Origin: an uncultured Phascolarctobacterium sp.
GTDB taxonomy: Bacteria; Bacillota; Negativicutes; Acidaminococcales; Acidaminococcaceae
Length of the DNA: 9,763 nt
Direction of reading: 5' to 3'
Assembly: GCA_949287345.1 (NCBI GenBank)
Contig: CASEGD010000133.1
Span: 1-9,763, forward strand
Under the pieces are notes generated by a model, which did not search any database, was not told the DNA's origin, and saw only the letters and a list, made by a program, of their open reading frames with translations. Shown here one piece after another: positions 1 to 7,827 of the stretch. The position numbers and the translations under genes were made by a program. Within the stretch, counting starts at the first letter, position 1, and each line of letters starts with the position of its first letter.

Positions 1-1
1 C

Positions 2-928
2 CAGCTTTATACGGATTTGCTGATACCCGAAGGCACCGGCGATTTAATGCTGGCGTTTGAACAGTTAAAGCAAAAGCTGATGGCTGAAGGCCTGTTTGAC
101 GAAAGCCGCAAAAAGGCTCTGCCGGTCAATCCCAAAACGGTCGGCATTATCACATCGCCCAGCGGCGCGGCTGTGCGCGATTTAATTACCGTATCGCGCA
201 GGCGCAACAGCGGCATTAAACTTTTGCTGTACCCCGTGCGTGTGCAGGGTAAGGAAGCACCGGGCGAAATTGCCCACGCCATTGAGTTTATGAACCGCAA
301 CAAGCTGGCCGAAGTTTTAATCATCGGGCGCGGCGGCGGTTCAATCGAGGAACTGTGGGCGTTTAACGAAGAACAAACCGTGCGTGCCATAGCGGCATCC
401 GAGATACCGGTAGTATCTGCCGTGGGGCATGAAACGGATTTTACTTTGGCTGATTTTGCTGCCGATAAGCGTGCGGCGACACCTTCGCAGGCAGCTGAAA
501 TTGTGGTTGCCGATGCCAATGCCTATATAAATTATGTGCTGGAACTGGAAAAGCGCTGCAAAAACATTATGCTGAAACGCCTGACAACGGCAGAAACAAC
601 ATTGGAGCGCCTGCAAAGCTCGTGGGCTTTGGCAAACCCGCAGAGATTGCTGGAAAGCCGTATGCAGCGTTACGATTTTGCGGCGGCCAAGCTGAAACAA
701 AATTTCAGCGCGGCGCTGACGGACAGGCAGCATAAATGCGGCGTGCTGGCGGCCAAGCTGGACGCATTAAGCCCGCTGACGGTGCTGGCGAGAGGTTACA
801 GCGTAACGGAAAACTCGGACGGTAAAGTCATCCACAGCATTAACGAAGTGCGCTGGGGCGACGAAATAACCACGCAGGTCGGCGACGGCAATATCATTTC
901 GGTAGTTCAGCATACGGAGGAACGTTAA
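2..928 (+). CDS. xseA: Exodeoxyribonuclease VII large subunit, partial (5' end missing)
   Basis: Large, catalytic subunit of exonuclease VII, which with XseB degrades single-stranded DNA in both directions to short oligonucleotides in the cytoplasm during repair. The reading frame is open from base 2, so the 308 visible residues are the C-terminal three quarters or so of a protein usually 400-450 aa long; the N-terminal OB-fold domain and the true start lie upstream. Visible family motifs are a glycine-rich GRGGGSIEELWAFN (about fragment residues 109-122), SAVGHETDFTLADFAADKRA with His about 143 and Asp about 146, then ATPSQAAEI. A charged helical region, likely the coiled coil that binds XseB, follows (about 175-255), and the typical C-terminal LSPLTVLARGYSVT comes after it. 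The TTG at 17 lies inside conserved sequence and should not be taken as a start. xseB follows 3 nt after the stop. Identification is secure. Confidence 0.96.
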   Translation, partial: QLYTDLLIPEGTGDLMLAFEQLKQKLMAEGLFDESRKKALPVNPKTVGIITSPSGAAVRDLITVSRRRNSGIKLLLYPVRVQGKEAPGEIAHAIEFMNRNKLAEVLIIGRGGGSIEELWAFNEEQTVRAIAASEIPVVSAVGHETDFTLADFAADKRAATPSQAAEIVVADANAYINYVLELEKRCKNIMLKRLTTAETTLERLQSSWALANPQRLLESRMQRYDFAAAKLKQNFSAALTDRQHKCGVLAAKLDALSPLTVLARGYSVTENSDGKVIHSINEVRWGDEITTQVGDGNIISVVQHTEER

Positions 929-931
929 AAA

Positions 932-1177
932 ATGGCAGTTAAAAAATCGCTGAAAAATTTAAAATTTGACGAAGCTCTGGCGATGCTGGAAGAAAAGGTA
1001 AAGCTGCTGGAGGACGGCAGCCTGCCGCTGGAAGAATCGCTGGAGGTTTTTAAGGACGGCGTGGAGCTGAGCAAAATCTGCGCAAGCAGGCTTGATACCG
1101 CGCGCCAGACGGTTGAGCAGATTATGGAAACCGAAAACAGTTATACCACAAAACCTTTTGAGGAGATTGATGAATAG
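932..1177 (+). CDS. xseB: Exodeoxyribonuclease VII small subunit
   Basis: Small helical subunit of exonuclease VII; several copies pack on the coiled coil of XseA and are needed for a stable enzyme. The 81-aa length fits the family (about 60-85 aa). The hallmark pattern is FDEALAMLEEKVKLLEDG, then LPLEESLEVFKDGVELSK and a second helix ending in RQTVEQI: two amphipathic helices. The ATG at 932 is preceded by GGAGG at 916-920 inside the end of xseA, with an 11-nt spacer. It starts 3 nt after xseA and its stop codon directly abuts the ispA ATG, consistent with co-translation in an operon. The acidic C-terminal tail after residue 70 is not conserved in the family. Confidence 0.95.
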   Translation: MAVKKSLKNLKFDEALAMLEEKVKLLEDGSLPLEESLEVFKDGVELSKICASRLDTARQTVEQIMETENSYTTKPFEEIDE

Positions 1178-2062
1178 ATGGATTTTGAAAAATATTATTC
1201 CGACAGACAGAAGCTACAGAAGCTTGTAAACAACTTTTTGGAAAAGCGCATGCAGAAAAAAGGCATCTCCCGCGTTGATGAAGCGATGGAGTACAGCCTT
1301 TTTGCAGGCGGCAAGCGCATTCGCCCGATTTTGTTAATGGCTACGGCCGACGCTGTTGGCGTTAACGGTTACAACTTTTTGCCGGTAGCAGCCGGGTTGG
1401 AAATGATTCATACTTATTCTTTGATACACGATGACCTGCCGTGCATGGATGACGACGATTACCGCCGCGGCAAATATACCAACCACAAGGTTTTCGGCGA
1501 AGCGATGGCGCTTCTGGCAGGCGACGGGCTTTTGACGCTGGCCTTTGAGGTTATGCTGGAGCAGAAAAATGTACCGGCAGAAGTTTTGGTTGAAGTTGTG
1601 CGCGAAGTGGCAATGTGCGCCGGTAACTTCGGCATGGTCGGCGGTCAGGCGCTTGATTTGGACGCCGAGGGCAAACAAATCAGCGAGGCGGAGCTGCGTA
1701 AATTACATTCCGGCAAAACCGGTGCCATGTTTATTGCAGCAGTACGCGGCGGCGCGCATTTAGCTGGCGCAACCGATGAACAGCTTCTGGCGCTGACACG
1801 TTTTGCCGATTTGCTGGGGCTGGCCTTCCAGATTACGGACGACATCCTTGACGTTGAAGGCGACCCTGCCGAAATGGGCAAGAGCGCAGGCAGCGACGAG
1901 AAAAAGCATAAATCCACCTATGTGAGCCTGTACACGCTTGAAGGCGCAAAGGCACTGGCTGAAAAGACCGTGGAAGAAGCGCTGGAATGCCTGAACAGCT
2001 TTGGCGAAAAAGCCGAACCGCTGCGCGAGATAACCAGAATGATGTGCGGACGCAAAGCTTAA
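1178..2062 (+). CDS. ispA: Farnesyl diphosphate synthase (type II, geranyl/farnesyl transferase)
   Basis: Class I trans-prenyltransferase that condenses isopentenyl diphosphate with dimethylallyl and geranyl diphosphate to give C15 farnesyl diphosphate, the precursor of undecaprenyl phosphate and quinone side chains. The 294 aa match the usual length of about 290-300. The first Asp-rich motif is DDLPCMDDDD (residues 85-94), with the two-residue insertion typical of bacterial type II enzymes, followed by RRGK. The second is DDILD (221-225), preceded by FQIT. GGKRIRP (44-50) and HSGKTG (177-182) are also present. Tyr80, five residues before the first motif, is the aromatic position that limits chain length, which supports a C15 product. 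The ATG directly follows the xseB stop; AGGAG at 1161-1165 is the probable ribosome site. Neighbour dxs supplies the same pathway. Confidence 0.95.
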   Translation: MDFEKYYSDRQKLQKLVNNFLEKRMQKKGISRVDEAMEYSLFAGGKRIRPILLMATADAVGVNGYNFLPVAAGLEMIHTYSLIHDDLPCMDDDDYRRGKYTNHKVFGEAMALLAGDGLLTLAFEVMLEQKNVPAEVLVEVVREVAMCAGNFGMVGGQALDLDAEGKQISEAELRKLHSGKTGAMFIAAVRGGAHLAGATDEQLLALTRFADLLGLAFQITDDILDVEGDPAEMGKSAGSDEKKHKSTYVSLYTLEGAKALAEKTVEEALECLNSFGEKAEPLREITRMMCGRKA

Positions 2063-2107
2063 TGATTTTTAACCGGTTTTATTCTTAACGGAAGGATAGA
2101 TGCCTTA

Positions 2108-3994
2108 ATGACAACCGGATTATTAAATAAAATTGATTCACCTAAAGATATTAAAAATTTAAATTATGACGCATTAAAAGAGCTGGCGCAGGAGATACGC
2201 GATTATATGATTGAAGTTATCTCCAAAAACGGCGGGCACCTTGCGCCTAACCTTGGCGTGGTGGAGCTGACGCTGGCTTTGCACAAGGTTTTTAACTGCC
2301 CGAAGGATAAAATTATCTGGGACGTGGGGCACCAGTCCTATATCCATAAAATTATCACCGGGCGCCGCGAAGCCTTTAAAACGCTGCGTCAGTACAACGG
2401 TCTTTCCGGCTTTCCAAAAATTCAGGAAAGTGAGTATGATGCTTTTGGTACGGGTCATTCCAGCACGTCGATATCGGCTGCACTGGGTATGGCGATTGCG
2501 CGCGATTTAAAGGGCGAGGACAACGAGGTTATCGCCGTTATCGGCGACGGCAGCATGACCGGCGGTATGGCGTACGAAGCGCTGAACAACGCCGGTGATT
2601 TGCAGAAAAAACTGATTATCATTTTGAACGATAACGAAATGTCTATCGCCAAAAACGTCGGCGCGATGAGCGATTACCTGTACCAGCTGCGCACCGCCAA
2701 AACCTATACGCGTATTAAAAAGGATCTGGAAGGCTGGCTGAAACATAAAAACTACGGCGAAAACATCATCAACATTGTGCGCCGCGTAAAAGGCAGCGTT
2801 AAATACCTGCTGGTGCCGGGTTCGGTGTTTGAGCATTTAGGTTTTAAATATTACGGGCCGGTGGACGGGCACGACCTTGAACATCTGGTCGAAGTGCTGG
2901 AAGTTGCCAAAGCAACTCCGGGGCCTGTTATCATACATGTAATTACCAAAAAGGGCAAAGGCTACGAACCGGCGGAAAAAAGCCCGAACAAATTTCACGG
3001 CACCGGACCGTTTGATATTGCAACCGGCAAAAAAATTACGAAGTCCGGCGCGCCGGTAACTTACACCGAAGTGTTCGGCAAAACGCTGGTTGATATTGCC
3101 AAAGACGATAAAAAAATTGTCGCTATTACGGCGGCGATGCCGGACGGCACAGGCTTAAACTATTTTGCCGATGCTTACCCGGACAGATTTTTTGACGTTG
3201 GCATTGCCGAGCAGCACGCCGTTACGGCAGCGGCAGGCATGGCAGCGGCAGGGCTGCACCCGGTTGTGGCTGTGTATTCCACCTTTATGCAAAGGGCGTT
3301 TGATTCCGTTCTGCACGATATCTGCATGCAGAACCTGCCCGTTATGTTGGGGCTGGACCGCGCAGGGCTTGTCGGTGACGACGGTTATACGCACCACGGC
3401 GTTTTTGATTATTCCTATCTGCGCTTAATGCCGCAGATGACGATAATGGCGCCTAAAGATGAAAATGAACTGCGCCACATGCTGGCAACGGCGCTTAATT
3501 TTAACGGGCCTATTGCCCTGCGTTATCCGCGCGGAAGCGGGCTTGGCGTTGATATAACCGAACCGCTGCATACTTTGCCAATCGGCAAGGCAGAAGAAAT
3601 TAAAACCGGCAGCGATGTATGCCTGTGGGCAGTTGGCAGTATGGTTGACGAAGCCGTTAAGGCTGCTGAAGCATTGGCAGAACAGGGCATCAGTGCGGGC
3701 GTGGTTAACATGCGTTTTGTTAAGCCGCTTGACACTGAACTTTTGGTAAAAACGGCGTTGCAGTGCAAAAATATTGTAACGCTGGAAGAAGGCACGGTTG
3801 AGGGCGGTGCAGGCAGCGCCGTACTGGAAGAACTGAACGACAATGGACTTGTGGGCAAGGTTAAAGTGCTGAACCTTGGCATACCGGATAAATACATTCC
3901 GCACGGCGATAAAAAACTTTTGCTGCGCGATATCGGTCTTGACCATGACAGTATCGTCAAACGCATTGCCGAATTTTTAAAAGACGGAGAATAA
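2108..3994 (+). CDS. dxs: 1-deoxy-D-xylulose-5-phosphate synthase
   Basis: First enzyme of the MEP isoprenoid pathway; a thiamine-diphosphate enzyme that joins pyruvate and glyceraldehyde 3-phosphate to make DXP, also used for thiamine and pyridoxal synthesis. At 628 aa it is full length (usually 620-640). In order: GGHLAPNLG with His44, GHQSYIHKIITGR (74-86, His75), the ThDP/Mg motif GDGSMTGG starting at 146 with Asn174 in LNDNEMS, YGPVDGHD (249-256), the second transketolase domain with GIAEQHA (Glu368 matching the catalytic Glu of the family), GYTHHGVFDYSYLR, RYPRGSG, and a C-terminal domain with LEEGTVEGG. The ATG at 2108 is preceded by GGAAGG at 2090-2095. A 45-nt gap separates it from ispA, the widest inside the operon; I see no clear promoter or terminator in it. 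tlyA follows after 1 nt. Confidence 0.97.
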   Translation: MTTGLLNKIDSPKDIKNLNYDALKELAQEIRDYMIEVISKNGGHLAPNLGVVELTLALHKVFNCPKDKIIWDVGHQSYIHKIITGRREAFKTLRQYNGLSGFPKIQESEYDAFGTGHSSTSISAALGMAIARDLKGEDNEVIAVIGDGSMTGGMAYEALNNAGDLQKKLIIILNDNEMSIAKNVGAMSDYLYQLRTAKTYTRIKKDLEGWLKHKNYGENIINIVRRVKGSVKYLLVPGSVFEHLGFKYYGPVDGHDLEHLVEVLEVAKATPGPVIIHVITKKGKGYEPAEKSPNKFHGTGPFDIATGKKITKSGAPVTYTEVFGKTLVDIAKDDKKIVAITAAMPDGTGLNYFADAYPDRFFDVGIAEQHAVTAAAGMAAAGLHPVVAVYSTFMQRAFDSVLHDICMQNLPVMLGLDRAGLVGDDGYTHHGVFDYSYLRLMPQMTIMAPKDENELRHMLATALNFNGPIALRYPRGSGLGVDITEPLHTLPIGKAEEIKTGSDVCLWAVGSMVDEAVKAAEALAEQGISAGVVNMRFVKPLDTELLVKTALQCKNIVTLEEGTVEGGAGSAVLEELNDNGLVGKVKVLNLGIPDKYIPHGDKKLLLRDIGLDHDSIVKRIAEFLKDGE

Positions 3995-3995
3995 C

Positions 3996-4808
3996 GTGAA
4001 GAAAGAACGATTAGATACATTGCTTGTTGAAAAAGGCTTTTTTGAATCCCGTTCGCGCGCACAGGCGGCGATTATGGCGGGTCAGGTGCTTGTCAACGAG
4101 CAGAAAATTGATAAAACCGGAACGCAGGTTGCGCCGGACGCAGCAATCCGTATCTTGGGTGGCGATTTAAAATATGTCAGCCGCGGCGGATTGAAGTTGG
4201 AAAAAGCTGTTGCCTGCTTTGGGCTTGATTTGACCGGCAAGGTAGTGAGCGATATCGGCGCTTCTACCGGCGGCTTTACGGACTGCGCATTGCAAAACGG
4301 TGCGGCGCGTGTGTACGCTATCGACGTCGGTTACGGACAGCTGGCGTGGAAACTGCGCAGCGACGAGCGCGTGGTGAACATGGAACGCACCAACGTGCGC
4401 TATCTGGAAGCGGACAGCCTGCCGGAAAAGGTAGACGTTGCGACTATCGACGTGGCGTTTATCTCGCTGGATAAGGTGCTGCCAGCCGTGAAGAAAATTT
4501 TGGCTGATGACGGCATTGTAATTGCACTGATTAAACCGCAGTTTGAAGCGGGCAAGGAAAACGTCGGCAAAAAAGGCGTTGTGCGCGATCCCGCCGTGCA
4601 TTTAAATGTTATTAACAACGTAATTGCCGTTGCCAAAGAGCTGGACTTTAAAATCGCAGGATTGGATTATTCACCGGTTAAAGGGCCGGAGGGCAACATC
4701 GAATACCTGCTGTATTTAAAAAATGCTGCAGACATAGAAGACGCGGAAATCAACCCGGAAGAAATTGTTAAAAATTCGCATTTGACGCTGGATACCGGCG
4801 CGAAATAA
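3996..4808 (+). CDS. tlyA: TlyA-family rRNA 2'-O-methyltransferase (S4 domain + FtsJ-like domain)
   Basis: SAM-dependent methyltransferase; characterised relatives methylate ribose 2'-OH groups of rRNA (mycobacterial TlyA acts on both subunits and gives capreomycin sensitivity; many Firmicutes members act on 16S only). Length 270 aa, close to the 268 of the M. tuberculosis protein. Residues 1-60 are an S4 RNA-binding domain (RLDTLLVEKG, SRSRAQAAIMAGQVLVN). The methyltransferase fold has the SAM loop DIGASTGGFTD (86-96) and AIDVGYGQL (108-116). The catalytic-type tetrad can be placed at Lys67, Asp152 (TIDVAFIS), Lys180 (LIKPQFEAGK) and Glu236 (GNIEYL), each offset by two from the mycobacterial residues. 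The start is GTG at 3996 with GGAGA at 3986-3990. Older annotations call such genes hemolysin A; that role is doubtful. Exact rRNA target is not readable from sequence. Confidence 0.93.
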   Translation: MKKERLDTLLVEKGFFESRSRAQAAIMAGQVLVNEQKIDKTGTQVAPDAAIRILGGDLKYVSRGGLKLEKAVACFGLDLTGKVVSDIGASTGGFTDCALQNGAARVYAIDVGYGQLAWKLRSDERVVNMERTNVRYLEADSLPEKVDVATIDVAFISLDKVLPAVKKILADDGIVIALIKPQFEAGKENVGKKGVVRDPAVHLNVINNVIAVAKELDFKIAGLDYSPVKGPEGNIEYLLYLKNAADIEDAEINPEEIVKNSHLTLDTGAK

Positions 4809-4809
4809 G

Positions 4810-4815
4810 AGGGTG
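4810..4815 (+). promoter_or_regulatory. Ribosome binding site for the original nadK start
   Basis: AGGGTG-like purine-rich stretch (GAGGGTG at 4809-4815) just after the tlyA stop, 5-8 nt before the ATG at 4821. It marks that ATG, not the TTG at 4843, as the evolved nadK start, which matters because the two are in different frames. Confidence 0.7.
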
Positions 4816-4820
4816 TAATA

Positions 4821-4883
4821 ATGCCATATACCGTGGGGCTGTTTGCCGGATATTCTGGCTTTGCTGCAAAAGCACGGCTTTAA
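4821..4883 (+). other. Orphaned 5' end of nadK, out of frame with the rest
   Basis: From the ATG at 4821 the frame reads MPYTVGLFA, which has the character of the first beta strand of NAD kinases (compare the IGIVG strand in E. coli NadK). It then runs into unrelated sequence and stops at 4881-4883, giving a 20-residue peptide. The body of NadK continues in the +1 frame from about 4846 (PDILALLQKHGF). The segment that should connect them, carrying the loop after strand 1 and the start of helix 1, is absent. I read this as the true nadK start separated from its gene by a small deletion. Confidence 0.75.
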
Positions 4884-5658
4884 AACGCTGCTGCCGCAGA
4901 ATCTGGCACAGGACAAAATGCAAAGCTACAATATCGCCGACGCGGCGACGCTGGCGCAGATGGACGCCGGTATTTCGCTGGGCGGCGACGGTACATTTTT
5001 GCAGATGTCGCGTTACCTTTCGCCGTTAAAAATACCTGTTTTCGGCGTTAACTTCGGTAAGCTGGGTTTTTTGGCGGAAACCGAAATGAACGATTTTGAA
5101 AAGGCACTGCAAAAATTAGTGCAGCGTGATTTTGAAATCGAAGAACGCAGCCAGCTGCGTGCAGCCGTTATCCGCAACGGACAGATTGCCGTACAGGCGC
5201 ATGCGCTGAACGATATGGTTGTAGCCAAAGGGCATTTCAGCAAGCTTGCGCATCTGGAGCTGAAAATCAACGGCAAACACTCCGGCATTTACGCCGCCGA
5301 CGGTTTGATTGTAGCAACGGCAACAGGCTCAACGGCATATTCGCTTTCGGCCGGCGGGCCGATGGTACACCCAAGCCTTGACGTTTCGATTATTACGCCA
5401 ATCTGCGCGCACGCATTATACACGCGCCCGCTGATTATACCGGGCAACAATCTGATAGAAATAACGGCCGTGCCGCCGTACGAGGAGCTGCTGCTTTCGG
5501 CAGACGGCGAAATCGCATCGGCAGTGGCCGAAAATGATATTATACGCATCGATAAGAACCCCGAACCTGTCAGGTTAATCCGTTTAAACGGCAGGAGCTA
5601 TTACGAAACCTGGCAGCAAAAACTTATGCGCACCTGCGGAAATGAGGAAGCAAAATGA
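4843..5658 (+). CDS. nadK: NAD kinase, N-terminus disrupted by an apparent frameshifting deletion
   Basis: ATP- or polyphosphate-dependent NAD kinase, the only known route to NADP(H); normally essential and cytoplasmic. The frame given is the longest open one, using TTG at 4843; it codes for 271 aa without strand 1. Numbered from that TTG: GGDGT (47-51, phosphate binding and catalytic Asp49), GVNFGKLGFLAE (68-79), LNDMVVAKG (122-130, NAD-binding Asn-Asp variant of the usual Asn-Glu), DGLIVATATGSTAYSLSAGG (153-172, the family signature), and RPLIIPG. The C-terminal domain is complete. Bacterial NadKs generally open with a strand like VGLFA followed by a loop with Asn/Lys-Pro; here that strand sits in another frame at 4821-4847. 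The TTG has no good ribosome site, only GGGG a few bases upstream. The last bases overlap argR (ATGA), so argR translation may be coupled to this gene. Identity is certain; whether it is functional as written is not. Confidence 0.9.
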   Translation: MPDILALLQKHGFKTLLPQNLAQDKMQSYNIADAATLAQMDAGISLGGDGTFLQMSRYLSPLKIPVFGVNFGKLGFLAETEMNDFEKALQKLVQRDFEIEERSQLRAAVIRNGQIAVQAHALNDMVVAKGHFSKLAHLELKINGKHSGIYAADGLIVATATGSTAYSLSAGGPMVHPSLDVSIITPICAHALYTRPLIIPGNNLIEITAVPPYEELLLSADGEIASAVAENDIIRIDKNPEPVRLIRLNGRSYYETWQQKLMRTCGNEEAK

Positions 5659-6128
5659 ACGAAGAAGTATCTGTAAAGCAATTAAAAACCAACCGCCACG
5701 CTAAAATTAAAAGCATTATCGAATCGCACAAAATTGAAACGCAGGACGAGCTTGCCGCAGCCCTGCGTGCCAGCGGCATTGAAGTGACGCAGGCAACAGT
5801 TTCGCGCGATATTAAAGAGCTGATGCTGATTAAGGTGCCGGACGCAGCCGGCCGCTATTACTATGCCTTCCCGAAGGACCAGAACGCAATGATGAATTCC
5901 GGCAGGCTGGAACGTGTTTTGCAGGATTCCGTGCTGAACCTGCGCGCGGGCGGCAACCTTGTGGTAATCCACAGCCTTCCGGGAGCGGCGTCTTCCGTTG
6001 CGCTGGCGCTGGATTACATGAAATGGCCGGAGGTGCTGGGCACCGTTGCCGGTGACGATACGATTTTTGTTGCGCTTGATAAACCGGAAAGCGCGGAAGT
6101 ATTTATCGGCAGATTTGCCAAAAAATAA
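5655..6128 (+). CDS. argR: Arginine repressor ArgR/AhrC
   Basis: Arginine-sensing hexameric transcription factor that represses arginine biosynthesis and, in Bacillus, activates catabolism; it binds ARG boxes in DNA. Its 157 aa match the family (about 150-157). Residues 13-75 form the winged helix-turn-helix, with recognition segment TQATVSRDIKEL (45-56). Residues 85-157 are the trimerisation and arginine-binding domain, with NLVVIHSLPGAASSVA (101-116) and GTVAGDDTIFVA (129-140), the Asp-Asp pair being the arginine-contact motif. The ATG overlaps the nadK stop as ATGA and has GAGGAAG at 5644-5650. Its place before recN is the same as ahrC in B. subtilis. No ARG box is evident immediately upstream, since that region is coding. 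Confidence 0.96.
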   Translation: MNEEVSVKQLKTNRHAKIKSIIESHKIETQDELAAALRASGIEVTQATVSRDIKELMLIKVPDAAGRYYYAFPKDQNAMMNSGRLERVLQDSVLNLRAGGNLVVIHSLPGAASSVALALDYMKWPEVLGTVAGDDTIFVALDKPESAEVFIGRFAKK

Positions 6129-6140
6129 GAGGTTTGCAGA

Positions 6141-7823
6141 ATGCTTCAAGCTTTACATGTCCATAATTTTGCTTTAATTGAAGATGCCAAAGTGGAATTT
6201 ACCGGCGGGTTTAACGTGTTTACTGGCGAAACCGGAGCAGGTAAATCCATACTTATCGACGCTTTCAGTATTGCGCTGGGGGCGCGTGCTTCGGCCGATT
6301 ATGTGCGCAGCGGCATGGACGCCTTAACCGTGCAGGCTGTGTTTGATATTGATGATTGCCCCGCTGCCCGAAAAATTTTGGAGGAGCAGGGCATTGATTA
6401 TGAGGACGGTTTATTTTTGCGCCGCCGCATTACCGCCGCCGGTAAAAGCACGGCAACCGTTAACGGCGTGCAGGTGCCGGTTGCCGTGCTGCGCAGCTTT
6501 GCCGCCGTACTGGTGGATGTACACGGACAGCACGAAAACCAGGCGCTTTTAAAAGCGGATTTTCCGCAGCAGTTGACTGATTTGTACGGACATACGGAAA
6601 TTGCGCCGGTGCTTGAAAATTACCGCAGCGCTTTTGCAGAATACAACCAAATTAAAGACGAACTGGAACGATTACAGGGCATCGGGCAGGACCGCGAAAG
6701 AATTTTGGACCGCCTGGAATGGGAGATTGAAGAAATTACCAATGCCAATTTGCAGGCAGGCGAGCTGGATGAATTGCAGGATGAATGGAAACGCCTGCAA
6801 AACAACGGCAAAATAATGCAGTCCGTCAGCGCTGCCAACGAACTGATTGACGGTAAATACAGCGCGCTGGACGCTTTGGCGGAAGCCAGAAGCAAAATTG
6901 AAAGCGCCGCGCGTTACGACGCCACCCTTAATGCCAATGCCGAGCTTTTGGAAAGCTGCTGGCTGACGTTGGAGGAATGCCATAAAAACCTGCTTGATTA
7001 TCTGGAAAACAACGAATTTGATGCTGAACGCGCAGCTTATGTGGAACAGCGTTTGGATTTATGGTATAGATTGCAGAAAAAATACGGCGCCGATTATGAC
7101 GCCATAAATGCTTACCTGCAAAAAGTGCAGCAGGAAGCGGACGAGTTAAAAGAAATTGACTGCAGCATTGCGCAGAAAAATAAAGAACTGGCGCAGAAAA
7201 CGGAAGCGCTGACGAAACTTGCCGCACAGCTTACGGAACTGCGCAAACACAGCGCGCAGCTTTTAACCAAAGAAATTACGGCGCATATTGCCGATTTGGC
7301 AATGCCGCAGGGCAGAATTGAAATCAGCTTTACGCAGAAGGACGATTTTGGCAAAAACGGCTGCAATGAAATGACTTTTTTGTTCTCTGCCAATGCGGGC
7401 GAGCCTTTGATGGAATTAAGTAAAGTAGCTTCAGGCGGCGAGCTGTCGCGTATTGCGCTGGCGGTTAAAACAGTGTTGTTTAACGAGCTGGGCGTGCCGA
7501 CGATGATTTTTGACGAAATTGACACCGGCATCGGCGGCGTTACGGCGCAGAAAATGGCTGAAAAAATTGCCGTTATCTCGCGCAACGGGCAGGTTATCTG
7601 CATTACGCATTTGCCGCAGATTGCCAGCTTTGCCGACCGCCACATCAAGATTAACAAGTTCAGCGCAAGCGGGCGCACACAGACTGAACTGAATGTTCTG
7701 GACGAAGCCGGGCGCATTGATGAGCTGATGCGCATGACGGCAGGCGAAAACACCAGCGACGCTGCACGCCAAAATGCGGAAGAACTTTTGGCAAACGCCG
7801 CAAAATTTAAAAACGCAGGGTGA
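6141..7823 (+). CDS. recN: DNA repair protein RecN
   Basis: SMC-like ABC ATPase that acts early at double-strand breaks, holding ends or sister chromatids together for RecA-dependent repair. Length 560 aa, within the usual 550-580. The N-terminal half-ATPase has LIEDAKVEF and Walker A GETGAGKS (29-36), then LVDVHGQHENQALL, the Q/HGQH motif typical of RecN. The middle (about 155-375) is a rather short, charged coiled coil. The C-terminal half has signature ASGGELSR (430-437), Walker B TMIFDEIDTG (454-463, Asp458/Glu459) and ITHLPQIASFADRH with the switch His. The ATG at 6141 has GAGG at 6129-6132 and lies 12 nt after argR. No LexA/DinR-like box is visible in that short gap, so expression is probably with the operon. 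The sequence looks intact throughout. Confidence 0.96.
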   Translation: MLQALHVHNFALIEDAKVEFTGGFNVFTGETGAGKSILIDAFSIALGARASADYVRSGMDALTVQAVFDIDDCPAARKILEEQGIDYEDGLFLRRRITAAGKSTATVNGVQVPVAVLRSFAAVLVDVHGQHENQALLKADFPQQLTDLYGHTEIAPVLENYRSAFAEYNQIKDELERLQGIGQDRERILDRLEWEIEEITNANLQAGELDELQDEWKRLQNNGKIMQSVSAANELIDGKYSALDALAEARSKIESAARYDATLNANAELLESCWLTLEECHKNLLDYLENNEFDAERAAYVEQRLDLWYRLQKKYGADYDAINAYLQKVQQEADELKEIDCSIAQKNKELAQKTEALTKLAAQLTELRKHSAQLLTKEITAHIADLAMPQGRIEISFTQKDDFGKNGCNEMTFLFSANAGEPLMELSKVASGGELSRIALAVKTVLFNELGVPTMIFDEIDTGIGGVTAQKMAEKIAVISRNGQVICITHLPQIASFADRHIKINKFSASGRTQTELNVLDEAGRIDELMRMTAGENTSDAARQNAEELLANAAKFKNAG

Positions 7824-7827
7824 TATT

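Noticed and set aside
2063..2107. Possible promoter or operator (AACCGGTT palindrome at 2071-2078) between ispA and dxs
   Set aside because: The palindrome is only 8 bp, no -35/-10 pair with sensible spacing is visible, and there is no U-tract hairpin. Not enough to call a regulatory site.
3425..4062. Long - strand open frames (173 and 179 codons) opposite the dxs 3' end
   Set aside because: Overlap each other and the intact dxs and tlyA genes, low-complexity composition, no recognisable motif. Shadow frames caused by the codon bias of dxs.
4842..4850. Programmed ribosomal frameshifting as an explanation for nadK
   Set aside because: No slippery heptamer, stop-codon-based +1 site or downstream structure is apparent, and a shift alone would still leave out about 11 conserved residues. 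A deletion explains both facts.
7112..7753. 213-codon open frame on the - strand opposite recN
   Set aside because: It is antisense to conserved recN coding sequence including the ABC signature and Walker B, its translation is serine/cysteine-rich without a recognisable domain, and there is no plausible independent gene context. Shadow frame.
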